The translations under genes were made by a program, and so were the position numbers. A stretch of 34,124 bases of DNA from an uncultured Anaerolineaceae bacterium (GTDB taxonomy: Bacteria; Chloroflexota; Anaerolineae; Anaerolineales; Anaerolineaceae): NCBI GenBank assembly GCA_927443345.1, contig CAKMKJ010000015.1:1-34124 (forward strand), written 5' to 3'. Below are positions 1-8,877 of the stretch, one piece after another (positions within the stretch are counted from its first letter, which is position 1; every line of letters starts with the position of its first letter). Under the pieces are notes generated by a model. It saw nothing but the letters and a program-made list of their open reading frames with translations, was not told where the DNA came from and made no database searches.

Positions 1-968
1 GGAACTCTCTCTTTTTGCAACCCCTTCTATGGGTTTTCCATACTGTAACGTCTTTAGGTCATGCACTTGAAAATAACGCAAGTATATATTTTACTCAATT
101 GATAGGTACTTCGGGTTATAACTATTGGTCAATGCCAAGAATTGTATATGTACTTTTTCCAATTGCCATAATAGTTGGGTTATGCCTTGATGATTTCAAG
201 AACACTTTAACCAACAGACAAAGATTCATATTTGTAATTACTGGTCTCATAAATATTTTAGTTATTTTTTTGCTATTCTTTGTTGCGAATACTCCCACAG
301 GCTCGACCACAATTATAGGAGTATCAGGAAGATATTTCACCCCGTTTTTACCACTTCTGCTATTACCGTTTGTTTTTTACTTTCCTAAAAGAGTATTGCG
401 CCCTATTTTTGTCGGGTTAATTGGGTTGACTAGTGTTGCTATTGTGGCGACTTTGTTTATGGCGTATCATGTTGTGTGCGGAGGATTCTGGATCACAAGT
501 CAAACCTGCAAGATCCCCTATTATAAAAACTGGGGACCTGAAACATTTATTTCTGCAAATCTATCCAAAGGCTCTGCCATCAATCAAAACATTATTGTTG
601 ACTGCCAAACGATCTCACATATAGATATTTGGCCGTTGCAAAACAACACACTTACAGATCAACAAGTTGTATTAAATGTGCGTACAGGTTCCGGGGATTT
701 ACTTGCAACGAGCTCGTTTTCTACGAAGGGAATTACTCCGAATGAATGGTACAGTGTAGATATCTCAGATGTGGTTGGGATGAAGGGATCGGCGATCACA
801 ATTGAGATTGTACCTGCTGATGACCATGACTTATCACAATTTTCGTTGGGAGTTTTCCCAACTAATGAATACACAAAAGGAGAGTTGTATATTAAAGATG
901 GTGAAACAGGAAAATCAACAACTGCTGATAACGATCTTATCTTTAAATACCAATGTGAAAAAAACTAA
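1..968 (+). CDS. DUF2142-type polytopic membrane protein, C-terminal part (5' end outside window)
   Basis: The reading frame is open to the left edge (first full codon at position 3), so this is the 3' part of a longer gene; a TTG at 15 need not be the real start. Several hydrophobic helices are followed by a roughly 165-residue polar C-terminal region that is probably outside the membrane. The segment SGRYFTPFLPLLLL matches the late-membrane motif of the complete DUF2142 protein at 12320-14251 (QGRYFVPYMPLL), and the tails match too (GELYIKDG versus GSLMIDDQ; ending FKYQCEKN versus FFYTCRK). Four cysteines (155, 165, 197, 314 counted from the TTG) are conserved between the two. DUF2142 proteins are believed to act in cell-surface polysaccharide biosynthesis and resemble GT-C glycosyltransferases; the substrate is unknown. 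Paralogy is read directly from the sequence, the function is inferred. Confidence 0.8.
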   Translation, partial: NSLFLQPLLWVFHTVTSLGHALENNASIYFTQLIGTSGYNYWSMPRIVYVLFPIAIIVGLCLDDFKNTLTNRQRFIFVITGLINILVIFLLFFVANTPTGSTTIIGVSGRYFTPFLPLLLLPFVFYFPKRVLRPIFVGLIGLTSVAIVATLFMAYHVVCGGFWITSQTCKIPYYKNWGPETFISANLSKGSAINQNIIVDCQTISHIDIWPLQNNTLTDQQVVLNVRTGSGDLLATSSFSTKGITPNEWYSVDISDVVGMKGSAITIEIVPADDHDLSQFSLGVFPTNEYTKGELYIKDGETGKSTTADNDLIFKYQCEKN

Positions 969-1583
969 GATAATTGTCTAGATTAATAGTTGCTATTTTT
1001 GAGACCCCACGGTTATATCCTGAGTTCTCCCAGACTCCCAATCCTACCCTGGCTGATGCTATTCTGGATCGACTGGTTCATACTGCAAACCGAATATAGC
1101 TTATTGGTGAAAGTCAACGCAAACTTCGTTCTCCAATTCGGAGCATGTTGCACACTTAAGTTACAATAACCTTACCTGTCTATTTTCCTTACCACTGTGC
1201 GGCATGCTCCGTTTAACTGTGCGATTTGACCGAAATTCGCAATTTGATGTTGATGTTCAAAAAACCTCTTTGAACAAATCTGTTTAAGGAGAGAAACTCA
1301 TTAGACTAAAGTGGACCCCATTAAAATATTTGATTCTGGTCTATTGCATCCATATTGTCTCCTAAGCAGCAACAAGTTCAACATTACTAAACATTACAAA
1401 AATGGAATACTCCCAACAGCTTAATTCCATAAATCAAATTACCAAAAATTCCCAAAAAGCTAATCTATATATAGTCATGGTTATCATTAGCACTATGGGC
1501 ACTTCAAAGAATGGTTTTGATGTTTTATCCTATACTTGTAAAAATATAACTATAAACCAAATAACTTACAGGAGTTAGTTAAA
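969..1583. other. Gene-poor spacer with IS debris
   Basis: This 615-bp stretch separates the DUF2142 gene from degV. Apart from the istB fragment listed separately, I see no reading frame with family similarity. The AT-rich part next to degV must hold its promoter. A candidate -10 hexamer TATACT lies at 1531-1536, but no convincing -35 sits at the right distance. Confidence 0.6.
1019..1159 (+). pseudogene. istB: IS21-family istB helper ATPase, C-terminal remnant
   Basis: Translation from 1019 gives a recognisable IstB C-terminus: a PTLADAILDRLVHTANRI segment, an in-frame TAG where a leucine-type codon would be expected, then LIGESQRKLRS, ending at TAA 1157-1159. IstB proteins normally end with the pattern 'AD.ILDRL.H....I.L.G.S.R'. 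IstB is the AAA+ helper of IS21 transposition. Only about 45 codons remain, the Walker motifs are missing, no istA is nearby and the frame contains a stop. It is therefore a decayed insertion-sequence scar. I could not define the terminal inverted repeats. Confidence 0.75.
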
Positions 1584-2456
1584 ATGCAAATTGTCACCGA
1601 TAGTGGTACGGATGTATATTTTTCTGGGGATGAACTGAAGAAGTTCAATATTCATGTGGTTCCACTTGTGGTGACATTGGGTGGCAACTCATACAAAGAG
1701 GGGATTGATATTCAACCAGATAAGTTCTATCCGATGTTGGAAGCAACGGATGAATTGCCAGTTACTTCACAACCTTCTGCTGGTGATTTTGCAAAAATGT
1801 ATACTGACCTGGCAAAAATTGACCCCGATATTCTCTCAATCCATATTTCTTCTGGCCTAAGCGGCACCTCGGCATCTGCAATTGCAGGAGCAGCAATGGT
1901 TCCACAGGCAAATGTGACAGTGATTGATACCAAGACCCTCTCAGCGCCAGCAGGCTGGCAGGTTGAAGTCGCAGCGAGGGCAGCCAAAGCGGGTTGGGAC
2001 AAAGAACGGATTTTGGAAGCAATGAAAAAGATTGGTGATGCTACTGATGTCGTGTATACACTTAAAGAATTGAAATACCTTATCCATGGCGGGCGCATCA
2101 GCCATATGAAAGGGCTGATTGCATCACTACTCAATATCAAACCCATGATAGGGGTTGAAAAAGTAAAGGGCACCTATGTACAGTACGGAATGGCGCGAAC
2201 GTTCAACGGTGCGATCCATGGAATCGGTCATTATGTGTCAAAAAAATTCAAAGCTGGAAGTGCATTACGCGTTCAGGTGCTGCATTCCTACAATCCTGAA
2301 GGCGCTCAATTACTTATTGATGAAATGAATAAACACTTCAAGTGCCAGTGGCTGCCAACAGGTCTGCTTTCACTGGTATTAGGCGCTCATGTTGGCAAGA
2401 GCATGGTGGGTGTTGCTTTTGCTCCTGAAGACGCTTTTGCAGGTTTGCCGCAATAG
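1584..2456 (+). CDS. DegV family fatty-acid-binding protein
   Basis: A complete 290-residue protein, the usual DegV length. The N-terminus MQIVTDSGTDV is the family's opening strand with the TDS motif. The lipid-head-group pocket is visible as TSQPSAGDF near residues 61-69 and HISSGLSGT near 86-94. The second domain contains LKYLIHGGRIS (about residues 163-173), the typical L.YL...GRI signature, followed by LNIKPMI. DegV/FakB-type proteins bind long-chain fatty acids; FakB partners hand them to the kinase FakA. No fakA lies in the window, so a kinase partner is not shown. The ATG is preceded by GGAG at 1571-1574. The gene is monocistronic: spacer before, strong terminator after, neighbour on the opposite strand. 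Confidence 0.93.
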   Translation: MQIVTDSGTDVYFSGDELKKFNIHVVPLVVTLGGNSYKEGIDIQPDKFYPMLEATDELPVTSQPSAGDFAKMYTDLAKIDPDILSIHISSGLSGTSASAIAGAAMVPQANVTVIDTKTLSAPAGWQVEVAARAAKAGWDKERILEAMKKIGDATDVVYTLKELKYLIHGGRISHMKGLIASLLNIKPMIGVEKVKGTYVQYGMARTFNGAIHGIGHYVSKKFKAGSALRVQVLHSYNPEGAQLLIDEMNKHFKCQWLPTGLLSLVLGAHVGKSMVGVAFAPEDAFAGLPQ

Positions 2457-2468
2457 GCCAAAAAAGAT

Positions 2469-2500
2469 AAACGATCCGGAAAATTATTTCCGGATCGTTT
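2469..2500. terminator. Bidirectional intrinsic terminator after degV
   Basis: A perfect 14-bp inverted repeat (2469-2482 and 2487-2500; core acgatccggaaa) with loop atta. A-rich sequence lies on the left and T-rich on the right, so it can act for degV on the plus strand and for the convergent gene ending at 2535 on the minus strand. Confidence 0.88.
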
Positions 2501-2534
2501 TATGTCTAATACCATTCACAACATTGATTGTCTA

Positions 2535-4631
2535 TTAATTGGTCCCTAAAAAATAGATAGAATACGACGAGTTCTTTCCCAGCAATTTCATATTTGAGGG
2601 AGGGGATAGAGCTAAGGAATTACTGACAAGCATATATCCTTGTCTGGCATCAGAAATTTCTGATATTGGATTTACAATGCGGCTGCGGTTCTTTCCGAAG
2701 AGGGCATATTCAATCGGGCTTCTGGTAATCAGGATTGAAAGCGGTTCTCCCTCAGGGAGGATTTTATTAATGAATTCTATATCCTTTACAGAATATATAC
2801 TTGAAAAGAAAAGGCGATCAAAATAAGTTGCTTCATAAATATTTACGAGCTGGCTTGAATAGGGCGTAGGATAAGTTAATTTGAGAAGCGTTTTTTTGAA
2901 GAATTTTTGAATTCCGCTATTCTCTGGAAGCGGATTAAAAAAGTTGTTGATAATATCGTTTTGGGTTCTGGCTGTGATTATTGGTTTTGAATCATTCAAC
3001 AATGTCGTGTTGATGATCAGCAGTAAACAAATAGGCACGAAAGTTCCAATGACGATTCCTCGTAAAACTGCTTTTTTCGGAAGAAGCATCGAAACCAATG
3101 GGATAAAGGGTAAAAGTGAAAGAATGAAATAGCGTCCTTGATAAGGGTCCCAACCAGGTCTCTGGATTATTACTAAAAAGATGTAGATAATTGAGTTAAT
3201 GAAACATATTAGTGCATAATTTCTGCGCAACTTATTTTTGCTGAAAAAGCTTAATATTGTTGAAAGTGGTATAAAAAGAATCGCGAAAGGTCCAAACCAA
3301 GCAGTGTCTTCAGAAAGCCTGGGAATTGCTTGATATTGAAAGCTTTCATTTTCATCATATCCGGATTGAAGGAACACTTTTTTTTCTAAATCCAGGCCTA
3401 ATGGCTGTAATATTGCAGTAAAGATATTTTCTTTAATATGAGTTAAGGTGGGTTGAATTGGACGTGGAAGTCCTTCAACACCAATAAATTGATAGGTAAA
3501 CCGGGGAATCAAATAGGTTGCTTTATCTGAAATTCTGGAAATCGAGGGATATTTTTCATTAAGTACTGAATCCAGCCCAAAAACAGAGCCGGTGTGAACG
3601 ATGTTCAAAATGTATTGATAGCTTGAAAATAAAATGGCCAAAACTAATAGTAACCATGAGTATTTAAGAAACTTAGTTACACCTTTATCTTTTACTAAAA
3701 CCAGAAGATTTACTAAGATTGCTGCAGGGAGGATAAAAAAAGCTGTTTGTTTTGTACCTAAAGCTAAAAGTAGACTTAAAATAGCAAACCACAAGAATTT
3801 TATTTTTTTTGTTAGATATAAGTTAAAGAAGAAAGCGATGAAAACCATCAACAATGCTGTTACTGTAAGATCCCCTTGAAAGGAGAAAGTTTGAAGCAAA
3901 ACAACTGGCAAAGAGAGTCCTACTAATGTACTAAACAAAGCTTGAGTTGTTGAAAAATTCAGAGATTTAGATATTTCAAAAGTTGAAGCAGCAATTCCTA
4001 CTAAGGAAAACCACTGTACCAGAAAGAAGAGATTCTCATTTTGTCCAAGTGAGAATAGCCATAAGGCTTGAATATGAGCATTAATGGGATAAATTAGTTG
4101 GTATCGATTTAACGAAGTTAACGTGGTCCAATAATCGAGTGATCCATGTTGCAACCAGTAATAAATTCGCGGTAAATGAGTAGCTAAACTGTCTATGTTA
4201 TTTATCGGAGTCGTGATTCCAACGGCAAAAAAACCAATAAAAGTTGCTGATATAAGCGTTATGAGAACAATATCAATAAGATTGACTCGAAAAAAATTAA
4301 AATGATAAACAGATATATAGGTTTGTTTTGAAAATGGAAAAAAATGATGGACTAGCAATACTACAATGAGGCAAAAAATTGTTTGAGTACCCAGATATAT
4401 CCATGGGCGGTTAAGAAGATTTAATAAACTGAGAATTTCAGAAACCAGAACATTAATTGAGAATACAGTTAAAAAAAAGACTAACAGTATTTTGGAAAAT
4501 GTAGCTTTCTCAAAAATACGGGGATAAATAAATAGTGATAAAAACAGGTAAACAATAATAGAAACTAATAGCATGTTTCCCCAGTGATTGATAAAAATAT
4601 TGAGAATTGAAAAGCTATCAAATTCTACCAT
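2535..4631 (-). CDS. Polytopic membrane protein, GT-C/GT39-like glycosyltransferase
   Basis: 698 residues with a long series of hydrophobic helices and a polar C-terminal tail of about 140 residues. The first long loop contains INNIDSLATHLPRIYYW (about 143-159), then HGSLDYW and RYQLIYPINAHIQALW. A loop-1 acidic residue followed by a helix with a P-R-I-x-Y-W pattern is typical of GT-C fold enzymes (ArnT/PMT type), in which that acid is catalytic. RYFILSLLPFIPL later resembles the GRYF-type late motif of this superfamily. Such enzymes transfer sugars from polyprenyl-phosphate donors on the outer face of the membrane; the substrate here is unknown. No clear ribosome site precedes the ATG at 4631, so the downstream ATG at 4574 (codon 20) is also possible. 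It lies behind the ABC exporter operon but a hairpin separates them. Confidence 0.75.
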   Translation of the reverse strand: MVEFDSFSILNIFINHWGNMLLVSIIVYLFLSLFIYPRIFEKATFSKILLVFFLTVFSINVLVSEILSLLNLLNRPWIYLGTQTIFCLIVVLLVHHFFPFSKQTYISVYHFNFFRVNLIDIVLITLISATFIGFFAVGITTPINNIDSLATHLPRIYYWLQHGSLDYWTTLTSLNRYQLIYPINAHIQALWLFSLGQNENLFFLVQWFSLVGIAASTFEISKSLNFSTTQALFSTLVGLSLPVVLLQTFSFQGDLTVTALLMVFIAFFFNLYLTKKIKFLWFAILSLLLALGTKQTAFFILPAAILVNLLVLVKDKGVTKFLKYSWLLLVLAILFSSYQYILNIVHTGSVFGLDSVLNEKYPSISRISDKATYLIPRFTYQFIGVEGLPRPIQPTLTHIKENIFTAILQPLGLDLEKKVFLQSGYDENESFQYQAIPRLSEDTAWFGPFAILFIPLSTILSFFSKNKLRRNYALICFINSIIYIFLVIIQRPGWDPYQGRYFILSLLPFIPLVSMLLPKKAVLRGIVIGTFVPICLLLIINTTLLNDSKPIITARTQNDIINNFFNPLPENSGIQKFFKKTLLKLTYPTPYSSQLVNIYEATYFDRLFFSSIYSVKDIEFINKILPEGEPLSILITRSPIEYALFGKNRSRIVNPISEISDARQGYMLVSNSLALSPPSNMKLLGKNSSYSIYFLGTN

Positions 4632-4654
4632 TGAACAGGTAGAGACATATTAAA

Positions 4655-4673
4655 TCCCGCTTGTCAGGCGGGA
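4655..4673 (-). terminator. Hairpin after the ABC-2 exporter operon
   Basis: Inverted repeat tcccgc/gcggga (4655-4660, 4668-4673), 7 nt past the last permease stop codon. Read on the minus strand it is followed by a short T-rich stretch (tttaatat). It probably ends the exporter operon, with some read-through possible into the glycosyltransferase gene that starts only 24 nt later. Confidence 0.6.
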
Positions 4674-4679
4674 CTTCGA

Positions 4680-5879
4680 TCATTCGTATTTAAATCTCAC
4701 GATGCCTATTATCATAAAAATTAAAGTAAAACCTAGAAGTACACCAGCTTCGGGTAGAATGGACGTCAAACCTTGACCGCGTAAGACAATATCCAGCAAA
4801 CCTTGCATTGCCCAAGTGGTTGGTAGTACCTTCACTATTTGTTGAACGGTCTGCGGGAAGAGTTCCAAAGGATACCAGCATCCACCCATTAACGCCATAA
4901 CCATACCGATCATGATACTTAACCCATTGGCCTGACTTTCAGTTTTTACAAAGGTTCCCACCATAGTGCCGAGAGCAGCAGCAGCCAATGCGGATGAGAT
5001 TAACATAACTGCCAAAGCCATAGGCGCTTGAGCCCAGTTCAGCTTCATAACAAATATACCAAAGAGCACAAGCAAAAGCATCTGTACTATTGCAGTCATT
5101 ACTTGCCCGATGATGGTACCGGTTAGGAAAAGACCCTTGCTGGTAGGGGTTGTTAGCAATCGGCGCAGCGTGCCTTTTTGTCTTTCATAAGCGAAAGAAC
5201 CAGAAAGCCCGATCAATGGGATAAACACCCAGGTGATTAGCTGCCCTGCGCTGGCGTTTGATCGCGGATCAAATTCAACAGAATCTTTGGTTTTTCCTTT
5301 TTCTTCAATTATACGATTAGGTGAGTCGGCCAAAAGCGTTTGAGCTTTTTCAAGCGACGAATCAAAAAAAACTTGTAGGGCGGCTTCAGATTCAAATTTA
5401 AAACCAGGCAGGCTTTCAGCACGGGCGACACTGCCGTTTGCGATATCTACGACGCTGCTTACCCTTGAAAGTACTGCTTGAACAGCTTGTTGAGCAATCA
5501 AAGCTTCAGTGTTGTTGGGAAGTTGCTGCAATTCAAGCTCCGCGTTCTGGCTAACCAGACTTTGTTGGTTGAAGTTTTCAGGGATAATCAATACTGACGA
5601 AATCTTTTTTTGCTCCAGGGCAGAATTTGCATCTTCAATTTCTCTTATTTCGATTTTGATTGATGAAGAAGATTCTAATGAAGTGATCAGGGTTTCAGAT
5701 AGCGAATTATTGGCTTGATCAACGACAATCATATTCACTCGGTCATCACCAGAAGGACCAGAACTGGCACCAATCACGACTGTAAAGATAATCGGCAGAA
5801 CTAAAAAGAACACCCATTCTATGGGACTGGTAAAGCGGACAAGAGTATCTTTAAATATTATTGCTAATATTTTTTTCAT
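4680..5879 (-). CDS. ABC-2 family exporter permease (second permease of operon)
   Basis: 399 residues with the layout of ABC-2/YhgE-like permeases: one N-terminal membrane helix (about 18-38), a large polar domain of roughly 170 residues outside the membrane, then about five helices from residue 215 on. The region before the membrane block includes FAYERQKGTLRRLLTTP (about 229-245), the conserved E-x-G-T-x-x-x-L-x-x-x-P cytoplasmic element of the family. It starts 9 nt after the previous permease ends. Together with the ATPase and the other permease it should form a heterodimeric exporter. Such DrrAB-like pumps export drugs, lipids or surface polymers; the substrate cannot be read from the sequence. 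Confidence 0.9.
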   Translation of the reverse strand: MKKILAIIFKDTLVRFTSPIEWVFFLVLPIIFTVVIGASSGPSGDDRVNMIVVDQANNSLSETLITSLESSSSIKIEIREIEDANSALEQKKISSVLIIPENFNQQSLVSQNAELELQQLPNNTEALIAQQAVQAVLSRVSSVVDIANGSVARAESLPGFKFESEAALQVFFDSSLEKAQTLLADSPNRIIEEKGKTKDSVEFDPRSNASAGQLITWVFIPLIGLSGSFAYERQKGTLRRLLTTPTSKGLFLTGTIIGQVMTAIVQMLLLVLFGIFVMKLNWAQAPMALAVMLISSALAAAALGTMVGTFVKTESQANGLSIMIGMVMALMGGCWYPLELFPQTVQQIVKVLPTTWAMQGLLDIVLRGQGLTSILPEAGVLLGFTLIFMIIGIVRFKYE

Positions 5880-5888
5880 GGCAGATCC

Positions 5889-7148
5889 CTATTCCTTTCC
5901 AATTCCGCGGCGGCTAAAGAGCACAACGGAAACTAGAAAGAGTGCGGCAGCCATAATTAACAAGGCGATAACAGGGATCATAATGTTAGCCAGGTTACCT
6001 CCCATTGCCAGAGTTGTGAAACCATCTAACCCCCAACGGTTGGGAGAGATACGGCTAATCCACTGCACCCAATTTGGCATGATGGCAATATTGGTGAAGC
6101 TTCCACCAAGAATGCCAAAGATCAACATGATGGCTGAACCAACGGCAGAAACCTGACCAGGGGACTTAAGCAGCGCCGCTAGAAAAATACCCCAACCCGT
6201 AGCTGCGAGTGCTGAACAACCTACCAGAACAACCACAGCGAATGGAGCACCCCAGTCCAACTTAAAGAGTAGGGTCGTACCGAGGATAAGGATTAGCAAT
6301 TGTGCCAACCCGGTTAGAAAAATACCAAAGACCTTACCGCCCAGGATTTGAAATGAAGAAGTGGGTGAAATTAACATACGCGGAAGAGTGCCGCCAGCTT
6401 TTTCTACCAGTAAGGTTCTGCCTCCATTACTAACTGTGTACATCAAGAACATCAGTGCCATGCCGGGAGCCAGCAAAGCCAGCATATTAAATTTAACTTC
6501 AGTCCCTGCGGCGGTTACATTGTTTAATTTAATTGAAGAGGTGCCAACCTGGGTATCCGTTTGCAATTCTCCCACTGCCTGGCCGACCTTCAGCGCTTGA
6601 GAAGGATCAATGGCTCCGCTTTCGAGAAGCTGGGTCACGGCTAATGTGCCGCTGACACGGCCTACTTCTACCTCGCTGAAGAATTGTTCAAGCAAATTTC
6701 TAACAATTCCAACGCCAGTTGGCGAGGAGGGGTTGCCGTAAAGTTCAAGTTGGATAATTTGCGTTGAATGTGAGGTGACATCATTGGGGATGATGGAATT
6801 TGTAAACCCAGCAGGAACATAAACCACAGCAACAGTTTTATTGTCATCGACCATTTTACGCGCTATCTTGAGATCAGTGAGAAATTCTGGCTCTAAAAGA
6901 TCCGCGAGTTGATCAGATTGAACCATTTCCACTAAGGCATTGCCAAGCTGGCCATTGTCATCATTAACAATTACTATTGGCAAGTCGAGAATACCAGAAT
7001 TTGACTTTCCTGAAAAACTGCCAGTTGCCAGGCCAAGCCCAATTGTGAGCGCAAAGGGAGCTAAAAACATAAAAAGAAGTGCTGCTCGGTCGCGGAAAAT
7101 GAGTAAAACATCTTTGAAGGCGATTATTAATAATTTGCGCATAGTCAA
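5889..7148 (-). CDS. ABC-2 family exporter permease (first permease of operon)
   Basis: 419 residues with the same architecture as its downstream neighbour: N-terminal helix (about 22-42), large exported domain, then five to six C-terminal helices. The element VEKAGGTLPRMLISP (about 249-263) corresponds to the E-x-G-T-L coupling segment. The two permeases are alike in plan but clearly diverged, so the exporter is probably a heterodimer. The start overlaps nothing and sits 3 nt after the ATPase stop, implying translational coupling. An ATG two codons further in (7142) is an equally good start. The C-terminus RRGIGKE is cytoplasmic by the charge pattern. Confidence 0.9.
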   Translation of the reverse strand: MTMRKLLIIAFKDVLLIFRDRAALLFMFLAPFALTIGLGLATGSFSGKSNSGILDLPIVIVNDDNGQLGNALVEMVQSDQLADLLEPEFLTDLKIARKMVDDNKTVAVVYVPAGFTNSIIPNDVTSHSTQIIQLELYGNPSSPTGVGIVRNLLEQFFSEVEVGRVSGTLAVTQLLESGAIDPSQALKVGQAVGELQTDTQVGTSSIKLNNVTAAGTEVKFNMLALLAPGMALMFLMYTVSNGGRTLLVEKAGGTLPRMLISPTSSFQILGGKVFGIFLTGLAQLLILILGTTLLFKLDWGAPFAVVVLVGCSALAATGWGIFLAALLKSPGQVSAVGSAIMLIFGILGGSFTNIAIMPNWVQWISRISPNRWGLDGFTTLAMGGNLANIMIPVIALLIMAAALFLVSVVLFSRRGIGKE

Positions 7149-7151
7149 TCT

Positions 7152-8096
7152 CTAATCCCTTAAAGCGCGGCCAGTGAGGTTCAAAAAAACTGCCTCAAGG
7201 TTAGGCTCGCGAATATCAATTGACTTGATTTTTATTCCCAGGTTATTTGCATGGGTTACGACCTGAGCCAGTAATTCCTCCGCTGTCGGGGTAATAATGG
7301 AAACTTGGTGGTCGGTTACTTCGGCTTTGAGAACACCTTTGATTTTTCGTACTTCCTCAGCCAGGGTTTCTGGGTTGGTTTCTTCACCAACATGCAAAAT
7401 GAGCGTGTCCGTTTCACCAACAGATTTAGTCAATTCTTCTTGAGAACCAATGGCAATCAAATCGCCATGATCAATGATGCCAACCCGGTTAGAGAGTTCT
7501 TCTGCTTCTTCCATATAATGGGTGGTGTATAGCACGGTCATACCATTTTTATTGAGGTCCTTCACGGAATCCAGAATAGCACGTCTAGATTGGGGGTCAA
7601 TGCCTACTGTGGGTTCATCCATAAAGAGAAGGCGCGGTTGATGCAGTAAGCCAACACCGATATTGACGCGGCGTTTCATGCCTCCTGAATAGGTTTTAAC
7701 TTTCAATTTTGCTTTGTCAAGAAGGCCGATTTGTTCAAGCACCTCATCGATGCGGATTTTCAAGGATTTGCCAGAGAGGCCGTACATCTGTCCCCAGAAA
7801 CTGAGATTTTCGCGAGCTGAAAGGTCTTCATAAAGGGCCAGATCTTGAGGAACAACACCTATACATTTTTTAACAGCCATTGTGTCATTAGTGATGGAAT
7901 ATCCGCAGATTGTGGCTTCACCACTGGTAGGTGTGTAAAGGGTGGAGAGCATGGAAATTGTTGTCGTTTTACCAGCGCCATTGGGGCCAAGGAGGCTAAA
8001 TATTTCTCCTTCATGAATCTCAAAAGAAATTCCTTTAACTGCATCAAAGTTACCATAGCTTTTTGCTAAATTATGTACTTCAAGAATTGCAGACAT
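7152..8096 (-). CDS. ABC exporter ATPase, DrrA-type
   Basis: 314 residues. The nucleotide-binding domain shows Walker A GPNGAGKTTT (37-46), Q-loop VVPQD (81-85), signature YSGGMKRR (136-143), Walker B LLFMDEPTVGIDP (156-168) and the switch histidine in TTHYMEE (H193). A C-terminal extension of about 90 residues resembles the DUF4162 domain of DrrA-like multidrug or lipid exporters. It is the first gene of a three-gene operon with two ABC-2 permeases. The ATG at 8096 is preceded on the minus strand by AGGAG (8103-8107). An imperfect inverted repeat overlaps this ribosome site (see separate entry). Confidence 0.95.
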   Translation of the reverse strand: MSAILEVHNLAKSYGNFDAVKGISFEIHEGEIFSLLGPNGAGKTTTISMLSTLYTPTSGEATICGYSITNDTMAVKKCIGVVPQDLALYEDLSARENLSFWGQMYGLSGKSLKIRIDEVLEQIGLLDKAKLKVKTYSGGMKRRVNIGVGLLHQPRLLFMDEPTVGIDPQSRRAILDSVKDLNKNGMTVLYTTHYMEEAEELSNRVGIIDHGDLIAIGSQEELTKSVGETDTLILHVGEETNPETLAEEVRKIKGVLKAEVTDHQVSIITPTAEELLAQVVTHANNLGIKIKSIDIREPNLEAVFLNLTGRALRD

Positions 8097-8225
8097 ACAG
8101 ACTCCTAATAATTATTGGATAATTAGTCTACGTCGTAATACCATTTAAGTTGTTTAAACCAATTATAATGAAGAAGGTTTGCCTTCTAGGTTAAGAAATT
8201 ATTAATAGTTACGGGTAGAGGATCA
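8097..8225. promoter_or_regulatory. Divergent control region between ABC exporter and LOG gene
   Basis: This 129-bp region must drive both the minus-strand exporter and the plus-strand LOG gene. AGACT (8099-8103) and AGTCT (8125-8129) form the ends of an imperfect 31-bp inverted repeat that covers the exporter's ribosome site, so it could be an operator or an mRNA hairpin. TATAAT at 8164-8169 is a good -10 candidate for the LOG gene, without a clear -35. A 6-bp hairpin, agaagg/ccttct with loop tttg (8172-8187), lies in the presumed LOG leader, and gagga at 8218-8222 is its ribosome site. No regulator gene is adjacent. Confidence 0.5.
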
Positions 8226-8822
8226 ATGGGTTTTCCTTATCGTTCCATATGCGTTTTTTGTGGATCTGCTGATGGACTTAATCAGGTCTATTATGATGCT
8301 GCCATGGAGATGGGCAAGCATTTAGCCTCAAATGAAATTCGATTGGTTTATGGAGCTGGCCGAACTGGATTAATGGGGGTTCTCGCGCAAAGTGTTTTAG
8401 AAAATGGGGGAGAGGTCATCGGGGTTGCCCCAAAAGGACTCGATAGTCCTCAGTTGATACAATCGTCTGGATTAACGAGCCTTGAAATAGTTGAGGATAT
8501 TCAAGTACGTAAGGCTAGAATGATTGAACTTTCTGATGCATTTATTTCTATGCCTGGCGGATACGGAACAGCAGATGAACTCTTTGAGGTGTTAACCTGG
8601 TCGCAAATTGGACTGTTGCGAAAGCCTATGGCGATTTTGAATACCAACGGTTATTTTGACTCTTTGTTGGCGTGGATCAATCGTGCTTTTTCGGATAGTT
8701 TTATCTATGATGAGCATTTGCAATTGTTTGTGAGTGATTCCCATCCTGCAGGTTTACTCACAAAACTAGAAAATTATCAATTTCCTGAAAATATAGGACG
8801 CTGGCTTGAAAGAGAAGAATAA
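8226..8822 (+). CDS. LOG family nucleoside 5'-monophosphate phosphoribohydrolase (TIGR00730 type)
   Basis: A complete 198-residue protein of the usual length. It shows the N-terminal strand ICVFCGSA (8-15), LVYGAGRTGLMG (40-51), the conserved basic region RKARMIELSDAF (95-106) and the hallmark PGGYGTADE (110-118), which fits the PGGxGTxxE motif with E118. LOG enzymes hydrolyse cytokinin riboside monophosphates or ordinary nucleotides such as AMP to free base plus ribose 5-phosphate, acting in the cytosol as dimers. In bacteria the role is usually nucleotide salvage or housekeeping; older 'lysine decarboxylase' labels for this family are wrong. The next gene begins 55 nt later on the same strand. 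Confidence 0.93.
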   Translation: MGFPYRSICVFCGSADGLNQVYYDAAMEMGKHLASNEIRLVYGAGRTGLMGVLAQSVLENGGEVIGVAPKGLDSPQLIQSSGLTSLEIVEDIQVRKARMIELSDAFISMPGGYGTADELFEVLTWSQIGLLRKPMAILNTNGYFDSLLAWINRAFSDSFIYDEHLQLFVSDSHPAGLLTKLENYQFPENIGRWLEREE

Positions 8823-8877
8823 CTTTCAAACTTGCTTGTGATGCGGGTTTTTTTTCGATAAAGGAAGCATAAATCTC

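Noticed and set aside
1300-1420. Possible IS terminal repeat around agtggacccc near 1310
   Set aside because: No matching partner repeat or target duplication could be found in the window.
1727-2173. 148-codon minus-strand frame
   Set aside because: Antisense to degV, which has complete family motifs and a ribosome site.
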